Source of the DNA: Microbacterium esteraromaticum
Lineage (GTDB): Bacteria; Actinomycetota; Actinomycetes; Actinomycetales; Microbacteriaceae
NCBI RefSeq assembly: GCF_016907315.1
Contig: NZ_JAFBBS010000001.1
Coordinates: forward strand, 496,001-560,000
Direction of reading: 5' to 3'
DNA length: 64,000 nucleotides
The notes under the pieces were generated by a model. It saw nothing but the letters and a program-made list of their open reading frames with translations. It had not been told where the DNA came from and made no database searches. Positions 26,870 through 34,984 of this stretch are shown piece by piece; the first letter of the stretch is position 1, and each line of letters opens with the position of its first letter. The position numbers and the translations under genes are program-made.

Positions 26870-27718
26870 CTATTCCTGCACGTTGAACAGCTCGAGGTAG
26901 TGGCGGATCGCGGTCGCGTGATTATCGTCGTCCGCGGCGGACTTGGCGAGCTTGGATAGACGAGCAGCTTTGTCGATGTCGTACTTGGCTGCGTACGCCT
27001 CGGTGAGCCCGGTTGCCCCCGTGCCGATCCTGCGGCCATAGTTCGTGGGGTCGTTCATATCGCGCAGCCCGTCGCTGGAAAGGCCGCTGAAGAAGTCCCG
27101 GAGGTCCCACGGATAGATGATGGGATGATTCGCACGGGCGTACTGGGTCACTCGCATCTCCAGGTAGAAGGACGAGAGCGGAACGTGGTTCCAGGCCTTC
27201 CAGGTCTTGACGAGCCTGATCAAGTTCTTCGCGCGTCCGTCGGTCATTCGCTGCGCTTCATTGACGTACTCGAGGTGCACGGCTGGGTTGCTACGCACCC
27301 ATCCGGTGCCGGCAGGATCGGGGATGTCGTAGTCGTCAGTCTCGCGGAAATAGGCCGGAGTGATCTCAACTGCAGGTGTGCCATCGAAATACACGATCCG
27401 AACTGCAGGGCGGTCGATGGACACGAAGCAGTTGCTCAGCCCCTTGGAGAGCGATGCGCGAAGCTGTTCCAGCGCGTCCCACGAATTCGTCGGCTTCGAG
27501 CCGGACATCGTGACGAAATAGTCGACGTCGCTGTGGTTGATGATCGCGGTGCCATGGTGCCACGAGCCGGTCTCGCGCATGCGAACGATTTCCAGGTCGT
27601 CCCGGAGCCAGGCTTCGATTGCAGCTCGGTGAGTCGCAGCGGCGGTCCGGGCGGCCTCGTCCGGGGTCATGGCGCGGAAGATCGAGACCAGTGTCGAGTC
27701 GGCAGTTGCTGCAGTCAT
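26870..27718 (-). CDS. CBASS-like CD-NTase (SMODS-family nucleotidyltransferase)
   Basis: 282 aa. The nucleotidyltransferase core is explicit: GSWHHGT (residues 51-57), the SDVDYFV pair of metal-binding Asp (64 and 66), and a third acidic residue Glu118 in AVEITPAYF; Glu in that place is tolerated in the family. A C-terminal helical region (SKLAKSAADDDNHATAIRHYLELF) follows. CD-NTases make cyclic oligonucleotides when phage infect and activate a nearby effector. The start overlaps the stop of the SLATT gene (ATGA). No Cap2/Cap3 ubiquitin-like partners are present. Confidence 0.8.
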   Translation of the reverse strand: MTAATADSTLVSIFRAMTPDEAARTAAATHRAAIEAWLRDDLEIVRMRETGSWHHGTAIINHSDVDYFVTMSGSKPTNSWDALEQLRASLSKGLSNCFVSIDRPAVRIVYFDGTPAVEITPAYFRETDDYDIPDPAGTGWVRSNPAVHLEYVNEAQRMTDGRAKNLIRLVKTWKAWNHVPLSSFYLEMRVTQYARANHPIIYPWDLRDFFSGLSSDGLRDMNDPTNYGRRIGTGATGLTEAYAAKYDIDKAARLSKLAKSAADDDNHATAIRHYLELFNVQE

Positions 27719-28227
27719 TTGCCGTCGACCTCGAAGCTCTGACCGCCGTCCTGTTCAATGTTCCGTTTGGCCAAGAGGTATCCTCGGCGAGGGATCGCGT
27801 CTGCTGCTTGGTCGATGCTGGCGGCCTGCTCAGCCAGCGACTCCAGCGCTTCACGAAGCTCAGCAAGTGGATCGGTTGCCACTCTGATGTCCCGAAGACG
27901 ACGAGCGTTGTTTCGGAGAGCGATGTAGTCGTTCGCACTCGTCTGGGCGCGCTCTGCGAGACGATCCGGGCGGATACCCGTCAAGAAGCTCACTGCTATG
28001 GCAGCGAGGACCGCAAGTACGCCAGAAGCGATCTGGCTTCCTGATGCGAATGTGATCACAGCGGCGGTCGTGCTCAAGGCCGCGGTGAGCGCACCCAGAC
28101 CCCAGTGGATCGCGCGCCACATCTTGGCGGCCTCGAACTGACCTTGGCTCGACAGCACCGCGCTCTCATGGATACGAGACAACTCCCTGCGAATGGCGTC
28201 ACGCTCGACGGCCGCCTCGTCAGCCAC
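27715..28227 (-). CDS. SLATT-family two-TM effector protein
   Basis: 170 aa from a GTG at 28227. An N-terminal helix is followed by two membrane helices (about residues 40-61 and 66-84, GALTAALSTTAAVITFA and ASGVLAVLAAIAVSFLTG), then RPDRLAERAQTSANDYIALRNNARRLRDI, the signature of the SLATT domains. These are predicted to form membrane pores or channels when a nucleotide second messenger is made by a SMODS nucleotidyltransferase, which here is the next gene, overlapping by 4 nt. It starts 4 bp after the DUF262-HNH stop. Confidence 0.75.
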   Translation of the reverse strand: MADEAAVERDAIRRELSRIHESAVLSSQGQFEAAKMWRAIHWGLGALTAALSTTAAVITFASGSQIASGVLAVLAAIAVSFLTGIRPDRLAERAQTSANDYIALRNNARRLRDIRVATDPLAELREALESLAEQAASIDQAADAIPRRGYLLAKRNIEQDGGQSFEVDGK

Positions 28228-28231
28228 GGCG

Positions 28232-29398
28232 CTACCGGTTGCCCTTGGCTCTGTTGTGCGTCACGCAAAGCATCTCGCAGTTTTTCAGGTCGGTGGAGCC
28301 ACCCTTGGACCACGCTGTCACGTGGTCGGCGTCCATCTCGTTCTGCTTGTAGATGCGGGTCTTGTTGGCGTTGCCACTGATTGCGCACAGCGGGCAGTTG
28401 GAGACTCCGTCTGCCTTGGCCTTGTCGGTCTGCTGCTTGTAGGCCAGGGCCTTGGTCTTGTCGTCGAACAGGCGGACGGAGAGGAGGCTGGGCTCGGTCT
28501 CGCCGCTGAGCAGGAACTCGTAGGCCCCTTTGCGGTTGTTGATGAATGGGCTGTTGAGAAGCTCGTTCAGGCGGGTGTCGATCTTCGCAGTGTTGTACGA
28601 CGTCGAGTGGTACTGCTCGTAGAGGCGGCCCCACTCGAGACCCTGCATGAGCTTGTCGGGCGGGCTGACAAAGACGCCAGCCACCCAGTCGATCACCGAG
28701 GTGAAGTACGTCTTCAGATGCGCGATGTTGTCGTCGTCGCGGTGCTGGGCGAGGTAGCTCTCGACGGTGACGCCTTGCGACGAGGCGGCCCATTCAAGCG
28801 CGACAGCGAGCACGCCCTGGCGCTTCGGGTCGCCCTTCACGTAGGCCAGCCACTTCTGCAGGTTGGAGTTGTTGGAGTTGCTGTACTCCTTCTTGGCGGC
28901 CGTGATGAAGGGACCGGAGTAGATCGCGTTGAGCAGCTCCTGCTTGTTGAGCGGCACGCCAGCGATGTTGATCGTCTCGAACCACTGCTTGATCTCGGTC
29001 TCGGATCCGTTGCACTCGTAGATATCGAGCTTGGCCTTGAGGATCTTGTCCTTTTGATCCTGGGGCAGCGATGAAAAGGTCTGCTCGTTGCCATCGACCT
29101 TGATGGCGAACTTGCCGGTAACGAAGCGCCCAATGCTCGTGATGCGCTGCTGGCCGTCCAGCACCTCGAGCGTGTCCCCTTCGACGTTGAAGTAGATGAG
29201 CCCGAGCGGGTAGCCCTTGAGGATCGAGTCGATGACGGCCACGTCCTTCTTGCCGTCGTTGTAGATGTAGTTCCGCTGGTACTCGGGCTGGATCACGAGC
29301 TTGCCTGCCAGGCCGAAGAGGCCCTTGCCCTCGAGCTCGTTATAGACGAAGCCGTCGACGACCTGCTCGACGGTGTAGTGCTGGAGATCGGTCTTCAT
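28232..29398 (-). CDS. DUF262-HNH restriction-like protein
   Basis: 388 aa. The DUF262/GmrS-type N-terminal domain carries [10 protein letters not shown] (about residues 37-46) and the hallmark DGQQR (81-85). A C-terminal HNH nuclease has CPLC (335-338), [12 protein letters not shown] (356-367) and [10 protein letters not shown] (378-387). GmrSD and related DUF262 proteins cut modified or foreign DNA in a nucleotide-driven way; here HNH replaces the usual DUF1524. The ATG overlaps the stop of the methyltransferase (ATGA). Lower third-position GC than neighbours suggests transfer. Confidence 0.8.
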   Translation of the reverse strand: MKTDLQHYTVEQVVDGFVYNELEGKGLFGLAGKLVIQPEYQRNYIYNDGKKDVAVIDSILKGYPLGLIYFNVEGDTLEVLDGQQRITSIGRFVTGKFAIKVDGNEQTFSSLPQDQKDKILKAKLDIYECNGSETEIKQWFETINIAGVPLNKQELLNAIYSGPFITAAKKEYSNSNNSNLQKWLAYVKGDPKRQGVLAVALEWAASSQGVTVESYLAQHRDDDNIAHLKTYFTSVIDWVAGVFVSPPDKLMQGLEWGRLYEQYHSTSYNTAKIDTRLNELLNSPFINNRKGAYEFLLSGETEPSLLSVRLFDDKTKALAYKQQTDKAKADGVSNCPLCAISGNANKTRIYKQNEMDADHVTAWSKGGSTDLKNCEMLCVTHNRAKGNR

Positions 29399-30552
29399 TG
29401 ATCGGCCTTCCTGTGACGGATGAGGATGCGCTTGAACACGGCCTTGTTCGTGCTCGCGAGCCCGAGCTTGGTCCGGCCGACGTTGCCGGCATACTCGGGC
29501 CCGAGAGGCGTCACTCCAAGAGCAGCTGCGAAGCCGCCGTCGCTGGTGCCGACGATCTCGAACTGCTCGGGGTTGTACTTGTCCAAGAAGGTCACGGGAA
29601 CGCCCATGAGCCCGTCGTAGTCAGCAGGAATGGCGTCTGTGAACGGCACTTCGATCGCGTCGAAGTTCGAGTACGCCTCGTAGCCGACGCCACGGATGCC
29701 AGCGTGCTTGCTGTACTTGATGTTGTCGGCCTCGGTCATGAGTTGGAGCGGCTGGTGGCGTCGACCGTGGTCGATGTTCGTAAGCCAGCAGGAGTTCCCG
29801 AGGCGGGTGAAGTCGTATTTCTCGTCCGGTGGGTACCCGAGGCGTTCGGCCTTGAGCCTGTCTGCAGCGCTCACCTCGGACCCCTTGGGCACGCCGAAGA
29901 CCATGTCGGTGCTGTTGGCTGTCGCGCCCTTCCAGAGTTTGTTGTCACGGATAAGCGGGAACACCTCTTTGTATGTGATCGCGTTATTGCTACCGATGAC
30001 GGAGAACTGCTTGCCACTGGCCATCAGCCAAGTGATGAACGGGCGGAAGAGGCTGAACGGAGGGTTTGTGATGATGATGTCGGCCTCGTCGCGCAACGCG
30101 GTGACCTCGGCGGATCTGAAGTCGCCATCGCCTTCGAGGTACTCCCACTGCAAGTCGTCGATGTTGATGACGCCGTCTTGATTGATATCGTGGCTGTCCA
30201 ACGTGAACTTCTTGCCGTTGGTTCGAGTCTTCGTCTCGTCAAACTGAGGATCGTTCAGCTCGAAGAGCGTGGGCTCGTAGGAAAACGCGGCGGGGTTCGA
30301 GTCCGGAGCGTAAGAGGTCGAGATGAGCTTCTTGATGCCGTAGTCCGCGAAGTGCAGGGCGAAGAACTTCGCGAAGTTGCTCCACTCAGGGTCGTCGCAC
30401 GGCAGCAAAACGACCTTGCCTCGGAACACGTCAGGATCGTATTCAAGGTAGGCGTTGACCTCGCGCTCGATGTCGGCCCACTGCGTATAGAACTCGTCGT
30501 TCTTGGCGTTCTTCGCGGCAGCGAGACTCGAGTTTGATGTTTGTTTGGTCAC
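29395..30552 (-). CDS. EcoRI-family adenine-specific DNA methyltransferase
   Basis: 385 aa from a GTG at 30552; an alternative GTG at 30585 touches its ribosome site. The start [20 protein letters not shown] and the block [22 protein letters not shown] match the M.EcoRI family, and catalytic NPPF is at residues 163-166 in [14 protein letters not shown]. Known family members methylate adenine in GAATTC. No EcoRI-type nuclease is present; the overlapping DUF262-HNH gene is the likely cutting partner. Residues 122-133 form an EF-hand-like loop ([12 protein letters not shown]). Codon use is more A/T-rich than the core genome. Confidence 0.85.
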   Translation of the reverse strand: MTKQTSNSSLAAAKNAKNDEFYTQWADIEREVNAYLEYDPDVFRGKVVLLPCDDPEWSNFAKFFALHFADYGIKKLISTSYAPDSNPAAFSYEPTLFELNDPQFDETKTRTNGKKFTLDSHDINQDGVINIDDLQWEYLEGDGDFRSAEVTALRDEADIIITNPPFSLFRPFITWLMASGKQFSVIGSNNAITYKEVFPLIRDNKLWKGATANSTDMVFGVPKGSEVSAADRLKAERLGYPPDEKYDFTRLGNSCWLTNIDHGRRHQPLQLMTEADNIKYSKHAGIRGVGYEAYSNFDAIEVPFTDAIPADYDGLMGVPVTFLDKYNPEQFEIVGTSDGGFAAALGVTPLGPEYAGNVGRTKLGLASTNKAVFKRILIRHRKADQ

Positions 30553-30685
30553 TGTTGCCTGCCTTGGGTACACCGATGAACGCACTCCTGGGGGACGGTA
30601 GCGCGGATGATGCCTCGATCCTATCGGCAGGGTATGACATTGACCGTTGGCCCTTCATCTCGACTGTGAGAAGCGACGGCTGCGG

Positions 30686-30865
30686 CTACCGCCGGCGCGC
30701 ATCACACCAATCTGACGCGACGGAAGCCCCGGATGAACGCGGGCTCTCGCACACGCCCCTTGCTGCCGTCGAAGGCTTCCAGTAGGCGAAGCCGCCCACC
30801 ACCTTCGTGAGCACCACGGGCACTCCGTCGTCCAGCCGCCACCATATGTCTTCGATCTCTGCCAT
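30686..30865 (-). CDS. Hypothetical protein (59 aa)
   Basis: 59 aa from the ATG at 30865 (MAEIEDIWWRLDDGVPVVLT). The first ~35 residues look ordered and conserved-like (VVLTKVVGGFAYWKP), the end is Arg/Ser-rich. No family recognised. It lies upstream of the methyltransferase operon, separated by 133 bp. Confidence 0.4.
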   Translation of the reverse strand: MAEIEDIWWRLDDGVPVVLTKVVGGFAYWKPSTAARGVCESPRSSGASVASDWCDARRR

Positions 30866-30924
30866 GCCACCGACGGTAGCCAAGAAGCGGATCAACATTG
30901 TTGTCAGTTTTGGAGGGCTGGCTG

Positions 30925-30958
30925 CAAGACCCCTGCAGGCGAACCTGCAGGGGTCTTG
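30925..30958 (-). terminator. Hairpin after small island genes
   Basis: Perfect 15-bp stem (CAAGACCCCTGCAGG) with a 4-nt loop CGAA, directly after the stop of the 61-residue gene at 30963. No T run follows on the minus strand, so termination efficiency is uncertain. Confidence 0.7.
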
Positions 30959-30962
30959 TGCT

Positions 30963-31148
30963 CTAACGGCGAGCAGCAGCTTCTGCCTGCTCGGCCTTCT
31001 CGACGAGCGCCCGGTGCAGCTCGGAAGCGGTGAGGCCCGGTTCCTCGGCGAGCATCTCGCCGACCACGCGGGCCGCGTACTGCTTGGCAGCCAAGTCGAG
31101 CTCTGCAGTGAACGGAGGGCCTGTGATCGCCCTGAGGTCGATGTCCAC
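30963..31148 (-). CDS. Hypothetical protein (61 aa)
   Basis: 61 aa from a GTG at 31148, four bases after the stop of the HTH gene. Residues 1-35 (VDIDLRAITGPPFTAELDLAAKQYAARVVGEML) then an Ala/Glu-rich helix. This size and place, just after an excisionase-like gene, is common in mobile elements of actinobacteria. No function recognised. Confidence 0.5.
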   Translation of the reverse strand: MDIDLRAITGPPFTAELDLAAKQYAARVVGEMLAEEPGLTASELHRALVEKAEQAEAAARR

Positions 31149-31152
31149 ATGA

Positions 31153-31425
31153 TCAGGCCACCAGCTTGGACTCGACAAACGCGTCGAGGTCGGTCGGCCT
31201 GTAGAGCACCGGGCCACCGATCTTGGCGTACTTCGGGCCCCTGCCCTCGGAGCGCCACTTCTTCAGGGTCGAGTAGCCGACGCTGAGGTAGACGGCGGCG
31301 TTGGCCGAAGCACGGAGCGATCTCGGGGTGTCTATCGGGTGTCGTGCATCCTGAGCAAAGACAAATTGAACCTGCGATCTTGGTTCTTTGTAGACAGGTT
31401 CCGAACGAACAACTGACGCAGGCAC
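31153..31425 (-). CDS. Excisionase-like helix-turn-helix protein
   Basis: 90 aa as read from a GTG at 31425. The last ~55 residues are an AlpA/excisionase-type winged HTH: NAAVYLSVGYSTLKKWRSEGRGPKYAKIGGPVLYRPTDLDAFVESKL. The first ~35 residues are of odd composition (VVRSEPVYKEPRSQVQFVF...) with no convincing ribosome site, so the 5' end may have been replaced by recombination. It suggests that the island once was, or is, mobile. No integrase is present in the window. Confidence 0.6.
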   Translation of the reverse strand: MPASVVRSEPVYKEPRSQVQFVFAQDARHPIDTPRSLRASANAAVYLSVGYSTLKKWRSEGRGPKYAKIGGPVLYRPTDLDAFVESKLVA

Positions 31426-31484
31426 AAAGCGATCAAGAGCGCTATCTTGGGAGACCGTATTTCAAATCAGGCCGGGCGTGTCGC

Positions 31485-31528
31485 GGTGACATCTGCCTCT
31501 TACTGGTGACATCTGCGGTGACATTTGG
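31485..31528. repeat. Three direct repeats near tRNA-Pro
   Basis: GGTGACATCTGC occurs at 31485-31496 and 31505-31516, and GGTGACATTTGG at 31517-31528. Such multiple short terminal repeats are found at ends of some IS21/IS481-type elements. No transposase is nearby, so this may be the relic of an element end. Confidence 0.6.
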
Positions 31529-31542
31529 TGATTGAGACGACG

Positions 31543-31575
31543 AAACCCCGATCGGAATCATCTTCTGATCGGGGT
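31543..31575. terminator. Terminator downstream of tRNA-Pro
   Basis: AAACCCCGATC and GATCGGGGTTT are inverted repeats with a 13-nt loop, followed by T on the plus strand and by TTTCG on the minus strand. It lies just after the 3' end of tRNA-Pro. Confidence 0.75.
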
Positions 31576-31580
31576 TTTTG

Positions 31581-31654
<74 letters not shown>

Positions 31655-31796
31655 TGGCAGTCCGCGCTTTCGCGCGGGCAACTCCACTATCGTAGCCGAC
31701 GGAATCGGCCACCGCGAACCGGCGCCCCCGGGCGTGGCGAACCGGACCTCACCGCGACCGTTGCCGATGTCGGCGCCTCCGCGTAGCGTGCCTGCC

Positions 31797-32381
31797 ATGG
31801 CGACGATCACCACAGAACCGGCCACGATAGCCCGGTGGGACGACGTGCAGCACTCGCTCTCGGGTGGCGGCGACGGGCGCAGCTGCCAGTGCATCTGGCC
31901 CATCGTGCGCAACAAGGTCTGGAACACAACGAACCTTGACGAGCGCCGGGACATGCTCCACGACGAGATCGCCGCAGGTCCGGCTCCCGGGCTCATCGTC
32001 TACGTCGACGGCGCGGCAGCAGGGTGGATCCGCGTCGGCCCTCGCACCGTGCAGCAGCGCATCCTGCACACCCGCGCCATCGCAGCGGCCACCACGCAGC
32101 CGCTCGACGACGACACCGTCTGGGCCGTGACCTGCTTCGTCGTCCGCAAAGAGCACCGCGGCAAGGGCCTGAACGCTGAGCTTCTGGCATCCGCTCTCGA
32201 CTACGCCCGCAGCTCCGGCGCGCGGATGATCGAGGCCTATCCGGTCGACACTTCGATCGGATCGCACCGATCCAATGACCTCTTCCACGGCACTCTCTCG
32301 ACGTTCCTCGCCGCGGGATTCGAACGCGGCCCGGCTCTGACGGGAGGACGAGTACTCGTGACGCGCGGGCTGGCCGACTGA
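31797..32381 (+). CDS. GNAT-family N-acetyltransferase
   Basis: 194 aa from the ATG at 31797. The acetyl-CoA-binding segment is FVVRKEHRGKGLNAELLASALDYARSSGARMIEAYPVD, matching the GNAT R-G-x-G-loop with one change (KGL). An upstream N-terminal segment, SCQCIWPIVRNKVW, resembles uncharacterised actinobacterial GNATs that begin with a Cys/Trp-rich motif. Substrate unknown. First gene on the core side of the island. Confidence 0.85.
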   Translation: MATITTEPATIARWDDVQHSLSGGGDGRSCQCIWPIVRNKVWNTTNLDERRDMLHDEIAAGPAPGLIVYVDGAAAGWIRVGPRTVQQRILHTRAIAAATTQPLDDDTVWAVTCFVVRKEHRGKGLNAELLASALDYARSSGARMIEAYPVDTSIGSHRSNDLFHGTLSTFLAAGFERGPALTGGRVLVTRGLAD

Positions 32382-32412
32382 TCACAGCGCATCGAGGTAC
32401 TACGGTGGCGCC

Positions 32413-32865
32413 ATGAGCACCCAGTACCCGACCATCGAAGACCCGGAACTCGGTACCCTCTCGCGCGCCGAGACCACGCTCGACGATGGCGACGTCGTCA
32501 TCCATGACTGGTACTCAGGTGCGCTGACGATCGACGGGCGTGAGCTCGAGCTGATGATCGACGGAGCCGACGCCGACGCGGTCGGCGCGCTGCTCCCCCG
32601 TGCACATGCGATCGTCGCTGACCTCCGGGGCGTCCGTCGCCGGGCATCCGAAGCCGTCATCTCCCACTTCAGCGACAGCGAGCCGACTCCTGCTCAGCTC
32701 GAAGAGGGCGCTGTCGACCTCGTGCTCGACACTCTCGAGATCACCGACGACACCACCGTGCTGCACTTCACCGACTCGTGCGGGCAGCACTTCCCCGAGG
32801 GATACTGGCCGGCGGTGCACCTCGACCTTGACGGCGAGGTCGCCGAGGTCACGGTCGAAGGCTGA
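32413..32865 (+). CDS. Hypothetical protein (150 aa)
   Basis: 150 aa, strongly acidic, beta-rich (TTLDDGDVVIHDWYSGALTIDGRELELMIDG, DDTTVLHFTDSCGQHFPEGYWPAVHLDLDGEVAEVTVE). The layout recalls small immunity-like or DUF2004/DUF2262-type proteins, but I do not assign a family. It is 20 bp before the lysoplasmalogenase gene and probably in the same transcript. Confidence 0.7.
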   Translation: MSTQYPTIEDPELGTLSRAETTLDDGDVVIHDWYSGALTIDGRELELMIDGADADAVGALLPRAHAIVADLRGVRRRASEAVISHFSDSEPTPAQLEEGAVDLVLDTLEITDDTTVLHFTDSCGQHFPEGYWPAVHLDLDGEVAEVTVEG

Positions 32866-32885
32866 CCGCTCAATACGATGGGAGG

Positions 32886-33554
32886 ATGCGCCGCAGCATC
32901 CGCCCGCTCGACATCGCCGTCTGGGCGCCGTACATCCTCCTCGCGATCATCCACGTGATCGCGCTTGCCGCGCAGAGTCCGCTCGCCGCGCCGACGAAGC
33001 TGACGCTGATGCCGCTGCTCGCGGTGCCCGTGCTGGCTGCGGCACCCCGGCTCCGACCACGCATCGCCGTATTGCTGCTCCTCGCCGCACTGCTGTTCTC
33101 GTGGCTCGGCGACGGCGCGGGCACCTTCTTCCCCGGCGGGCCCGAGCTGCCGCTGATGCTGCTGTTCTTCGGCATCGCCCACATCGCCTACATCGTCGTC
33201 TTCCTGCGGCTCACCGCCCGCCGCCGGCTGCCCTGGTGGACGCTGATCTATGCCGTCTGGTGGATGGGGATGCTGGTCATCCTCGGTCCGCACATCGGCG
33301 GCCTCTTCTTCGCCGTCGCCGCATACGGCCTCGTGCTCGCCGGCACCGCGGCGACCTCCGCCCGCAGCAACGCGACCATCGCCACCGGCGGGGCGTTCTT
33401 CCTCGCCAGCGATTCGATCCTCGCGTTCCGCCTCTTCCTGCCCGACATGATGCCCGCCTGGACGAGCCCGGCCGTGATGCTCACCTACACCCTCGGCCAG
33501 GGGCTCATCATCGCCGGCGTGATCCGTGCGCTGCGAAAGGCAGAGGTCGGATGA
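32886..33554 (+). CDS. Lysoplasmalogenase (YhhN family)
   Basis: 222 aa integral membrane protein with about eight hydrophobic helices. The family motif LFSWLGDGAGTFFPGG and GGAFFLASDSILAFRLF, with catalytic acids in helices, match the YhhN/TMEM86 proteins that hydrolyse the vinyl-ether bond of lysoplasmalogens. The stop overlaps the start of the S4 gene. Confidence 0.85.
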   Translation: MRRSIRPLDIAVWAPYILLAIIHVIALAAQSPLAAPTKLTLMPLLAVPVLAAAPRLRPRIAVLLLLAALLFSWLGDGAGTFFPGGPELPLMLLFFGIAHIAYIVVFLRLTARRRLPWWTLIYAVWWMGMLVILGPHIGGLFFAVAAYGLVLAGTAATSARSNATIATGGAFFLASDSILAFRLFLPDMMPAWTSPAVMLTYTLGQGLIIAGVIRALRKAEVG

Positions 33555-33931
33555 TGGATGCTATGAAACCCGTGCGCGTCGACAGCTGGCTCTGGGCGAT
33601 CCGCATCTACAAGACCCGCTCGGCGGCCACCACAGCCTGCCGCGCCGGGCATGTTCGGGTGGGCGGTGAGCGCACCAAGGCAGCGCAGACGGTCAAACCC
33701 GGCGACGAGGTGAGAGTGCGGATGTCGGGGTTCGACCGCATCCTCATCGTGAAGCAGACCCTGTCGAAGCGGGTCGGCGCCCCGGTCGCCGTCACCGCCT
33801 ACGAGGACCGCACTCCCGCGCGCGAGCCGTCGGCGATGCTCGCAGTCCGCGACCGCGGTGCCGGAAGACCCACCAAGCGCGAGCGGCGGGAGATCGACCG
33901 GCTGCGCGGGCGGGATCCGCACGACGACTGA
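33551..33931 (+). CDS. RNA-binding S4 domain protein (Hsp15-like)
   Basis: 126 aa. The S4 domain covers residues 1-70: VRVDSWLWAIRIYKTRSAATTACRAGHVRVGGERTKAAQTVKPGDEV. A basic C-terminal tail follows (RPTKRERREIDRLRGR). Hsp15 homologues rescue stalled 50S subunits carrying nascent chains. The ATG at 33551 overlaps the lysoplasmalogenase stop. Confidence 0.9.
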   Translation: MMDAMKPVRVDSWLWAIRIYKTRSAATTACRAGHVRVGGERTKAAQTVKPGDEVRVRMSGFDRILIVKQTLSKRVGAPVAVTAYEDRTPAREPSAMLAVRDRGAGRPTKRERREIDRLRGRDPHDD

Positions 33932-33975
33932 GTCCGAGCCGCGCCCGCTGAGACGCATCCGACGCTGGGCTGCGC

Positions 33976-34908
33976 TCAGCCGCGGGCATCCAGCTGGCGA
34001 AGCAGCCAGCCGGAGGACACGACCCTCGCGCCCGCCTCTTCGAGACGCAGCACGAGTTCGCGGTCACTCGTCACGGCGGTGACATCGGCACCGTCGCCGA
34101 CGAGGCGCCGCGCCTCCTCGACGATGGCGTCGTCGCCGGCGCCGTCCGCCCGCACGATGGCGACGCGGGCGCCGTGCGTCTGCTGCTGCTGCTCGGCATC
34201 CGGAATCGCGCGGGCAGCGCCCTCCACGACCATCGACACCGGCGGGAACCAGCGGTCGGCCTCGAGGCCGAGCCCGGCGGCCTGCACTCCGCCCGCGGCC
34301 CATTCTGAGAGCCGGGCATGCAGACGCGACGCGGCGCCCGCGCGGTCTTTCCACCAGCCGTCCGGGACCGAGCCGACGACGTTCGCGGCATCCACCACGA
34401 TTGCGGGATGCTCCGTCAGCAGCGACCGCAGCAGTGGCCACGAGTCGGCGAACCCGGGGTGCAGCGGCCGCTGGTCGACCTCATTGACCGGCACCCACTC
34501 GAGGGCGAGGCTCTCGGGATCGCTGATCACCGGGTCGAAGGGTGCGAGCACGTCTGCGACGACCGTCGTGTACGACCAGATCTCGAGATCCAGCACCCGA
34601 GCGAACCGCGCGTGCAGCGCGCCGTCCGGAATGCCGGCCTCCTCCTGCGCCTCACGCAGAGCGCCGTCGAGCGGCGACTCGTCTTGATGCAGGGCTCCGC
34701 CCGGGATGCCCCAGGTGCCGCCGAAGTGGCTCCACCCGACGCGATGCTGCAGCAGCACGCCGCGCTGCGGATCGACCGCGAGAACCCCGGCGGCGCCGAA
34801 GCGACCCCAGTACTTCTCACCGGTCGGCGCGAGAACCCAGGCGTCTCCCGGATCCTGCGGCCCGAGCGGGCGTCGAGGCTCGTCAGGGGCCGGGGGAACG
34901 ATCGTCAC
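33976..34908 (-). CDS. Nudix hydrolase fused to a NYN/PIN-like domain
   Basis: 310 aa with two domains. Residues ~25-165 are a Nudix hydrolase with a complete Nudix box G71x5E77x7R85E86AQE89E90xG92. Residues ~170-310 begin PAIVVDAANVVGSVPDGWW and include GDDAIVEEARRL and VTAVTSDRELVLRLEEAGARVV, the pattern of NYN/YacP-like PIN-fold nucleases. A fusion of a nucleotide-cleaning enzyme to a predicted RNase; no experimental role known to me. Convergent with the S4 gene. Confidence 0.85.
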   Translation of the reverse strand: MTIVPPAPDEPRRPLGPQDPGDAWVLAPTGEKYWGRFGAAGVLAVDPQRGVLLQHRVGWSHFGGTWGIPGGALHQDESPLDGALREAQEEAGIPDGALHARFARVLDLEIWSYTTVVADVLAPFDPVISDPESLALEWVPVNEVDQRPLHPGFADSWPLLRSLLTEHPAIVVDAANVVGSVPDGWWKDRAGAASRLHARLSEWAAGGVQAAGLGLEADRWFPPVSMVVEGAARAIPDAEQQQQTHGARVAIVRADGAGDDAIVEEARRLVGDGADVTAVTSDRELVLRLEEAGARVVSSGWLLRQLDARG

Positions 34909-34984
34909 TCCCCCAGCCTTTCATGCCTCGACGCCCACCGGCGCAGCGGATGGCGAAGCGGATCGCGGAACGTGTGGCGGAAGG

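Noticed and set aside
31366..31377. Att site from tRNA T-arm fragment
   Set aside because: Only 12 bp match and the flanking bases differ, so by itself it does not prove integration; kept as part of a weak boundary finding.
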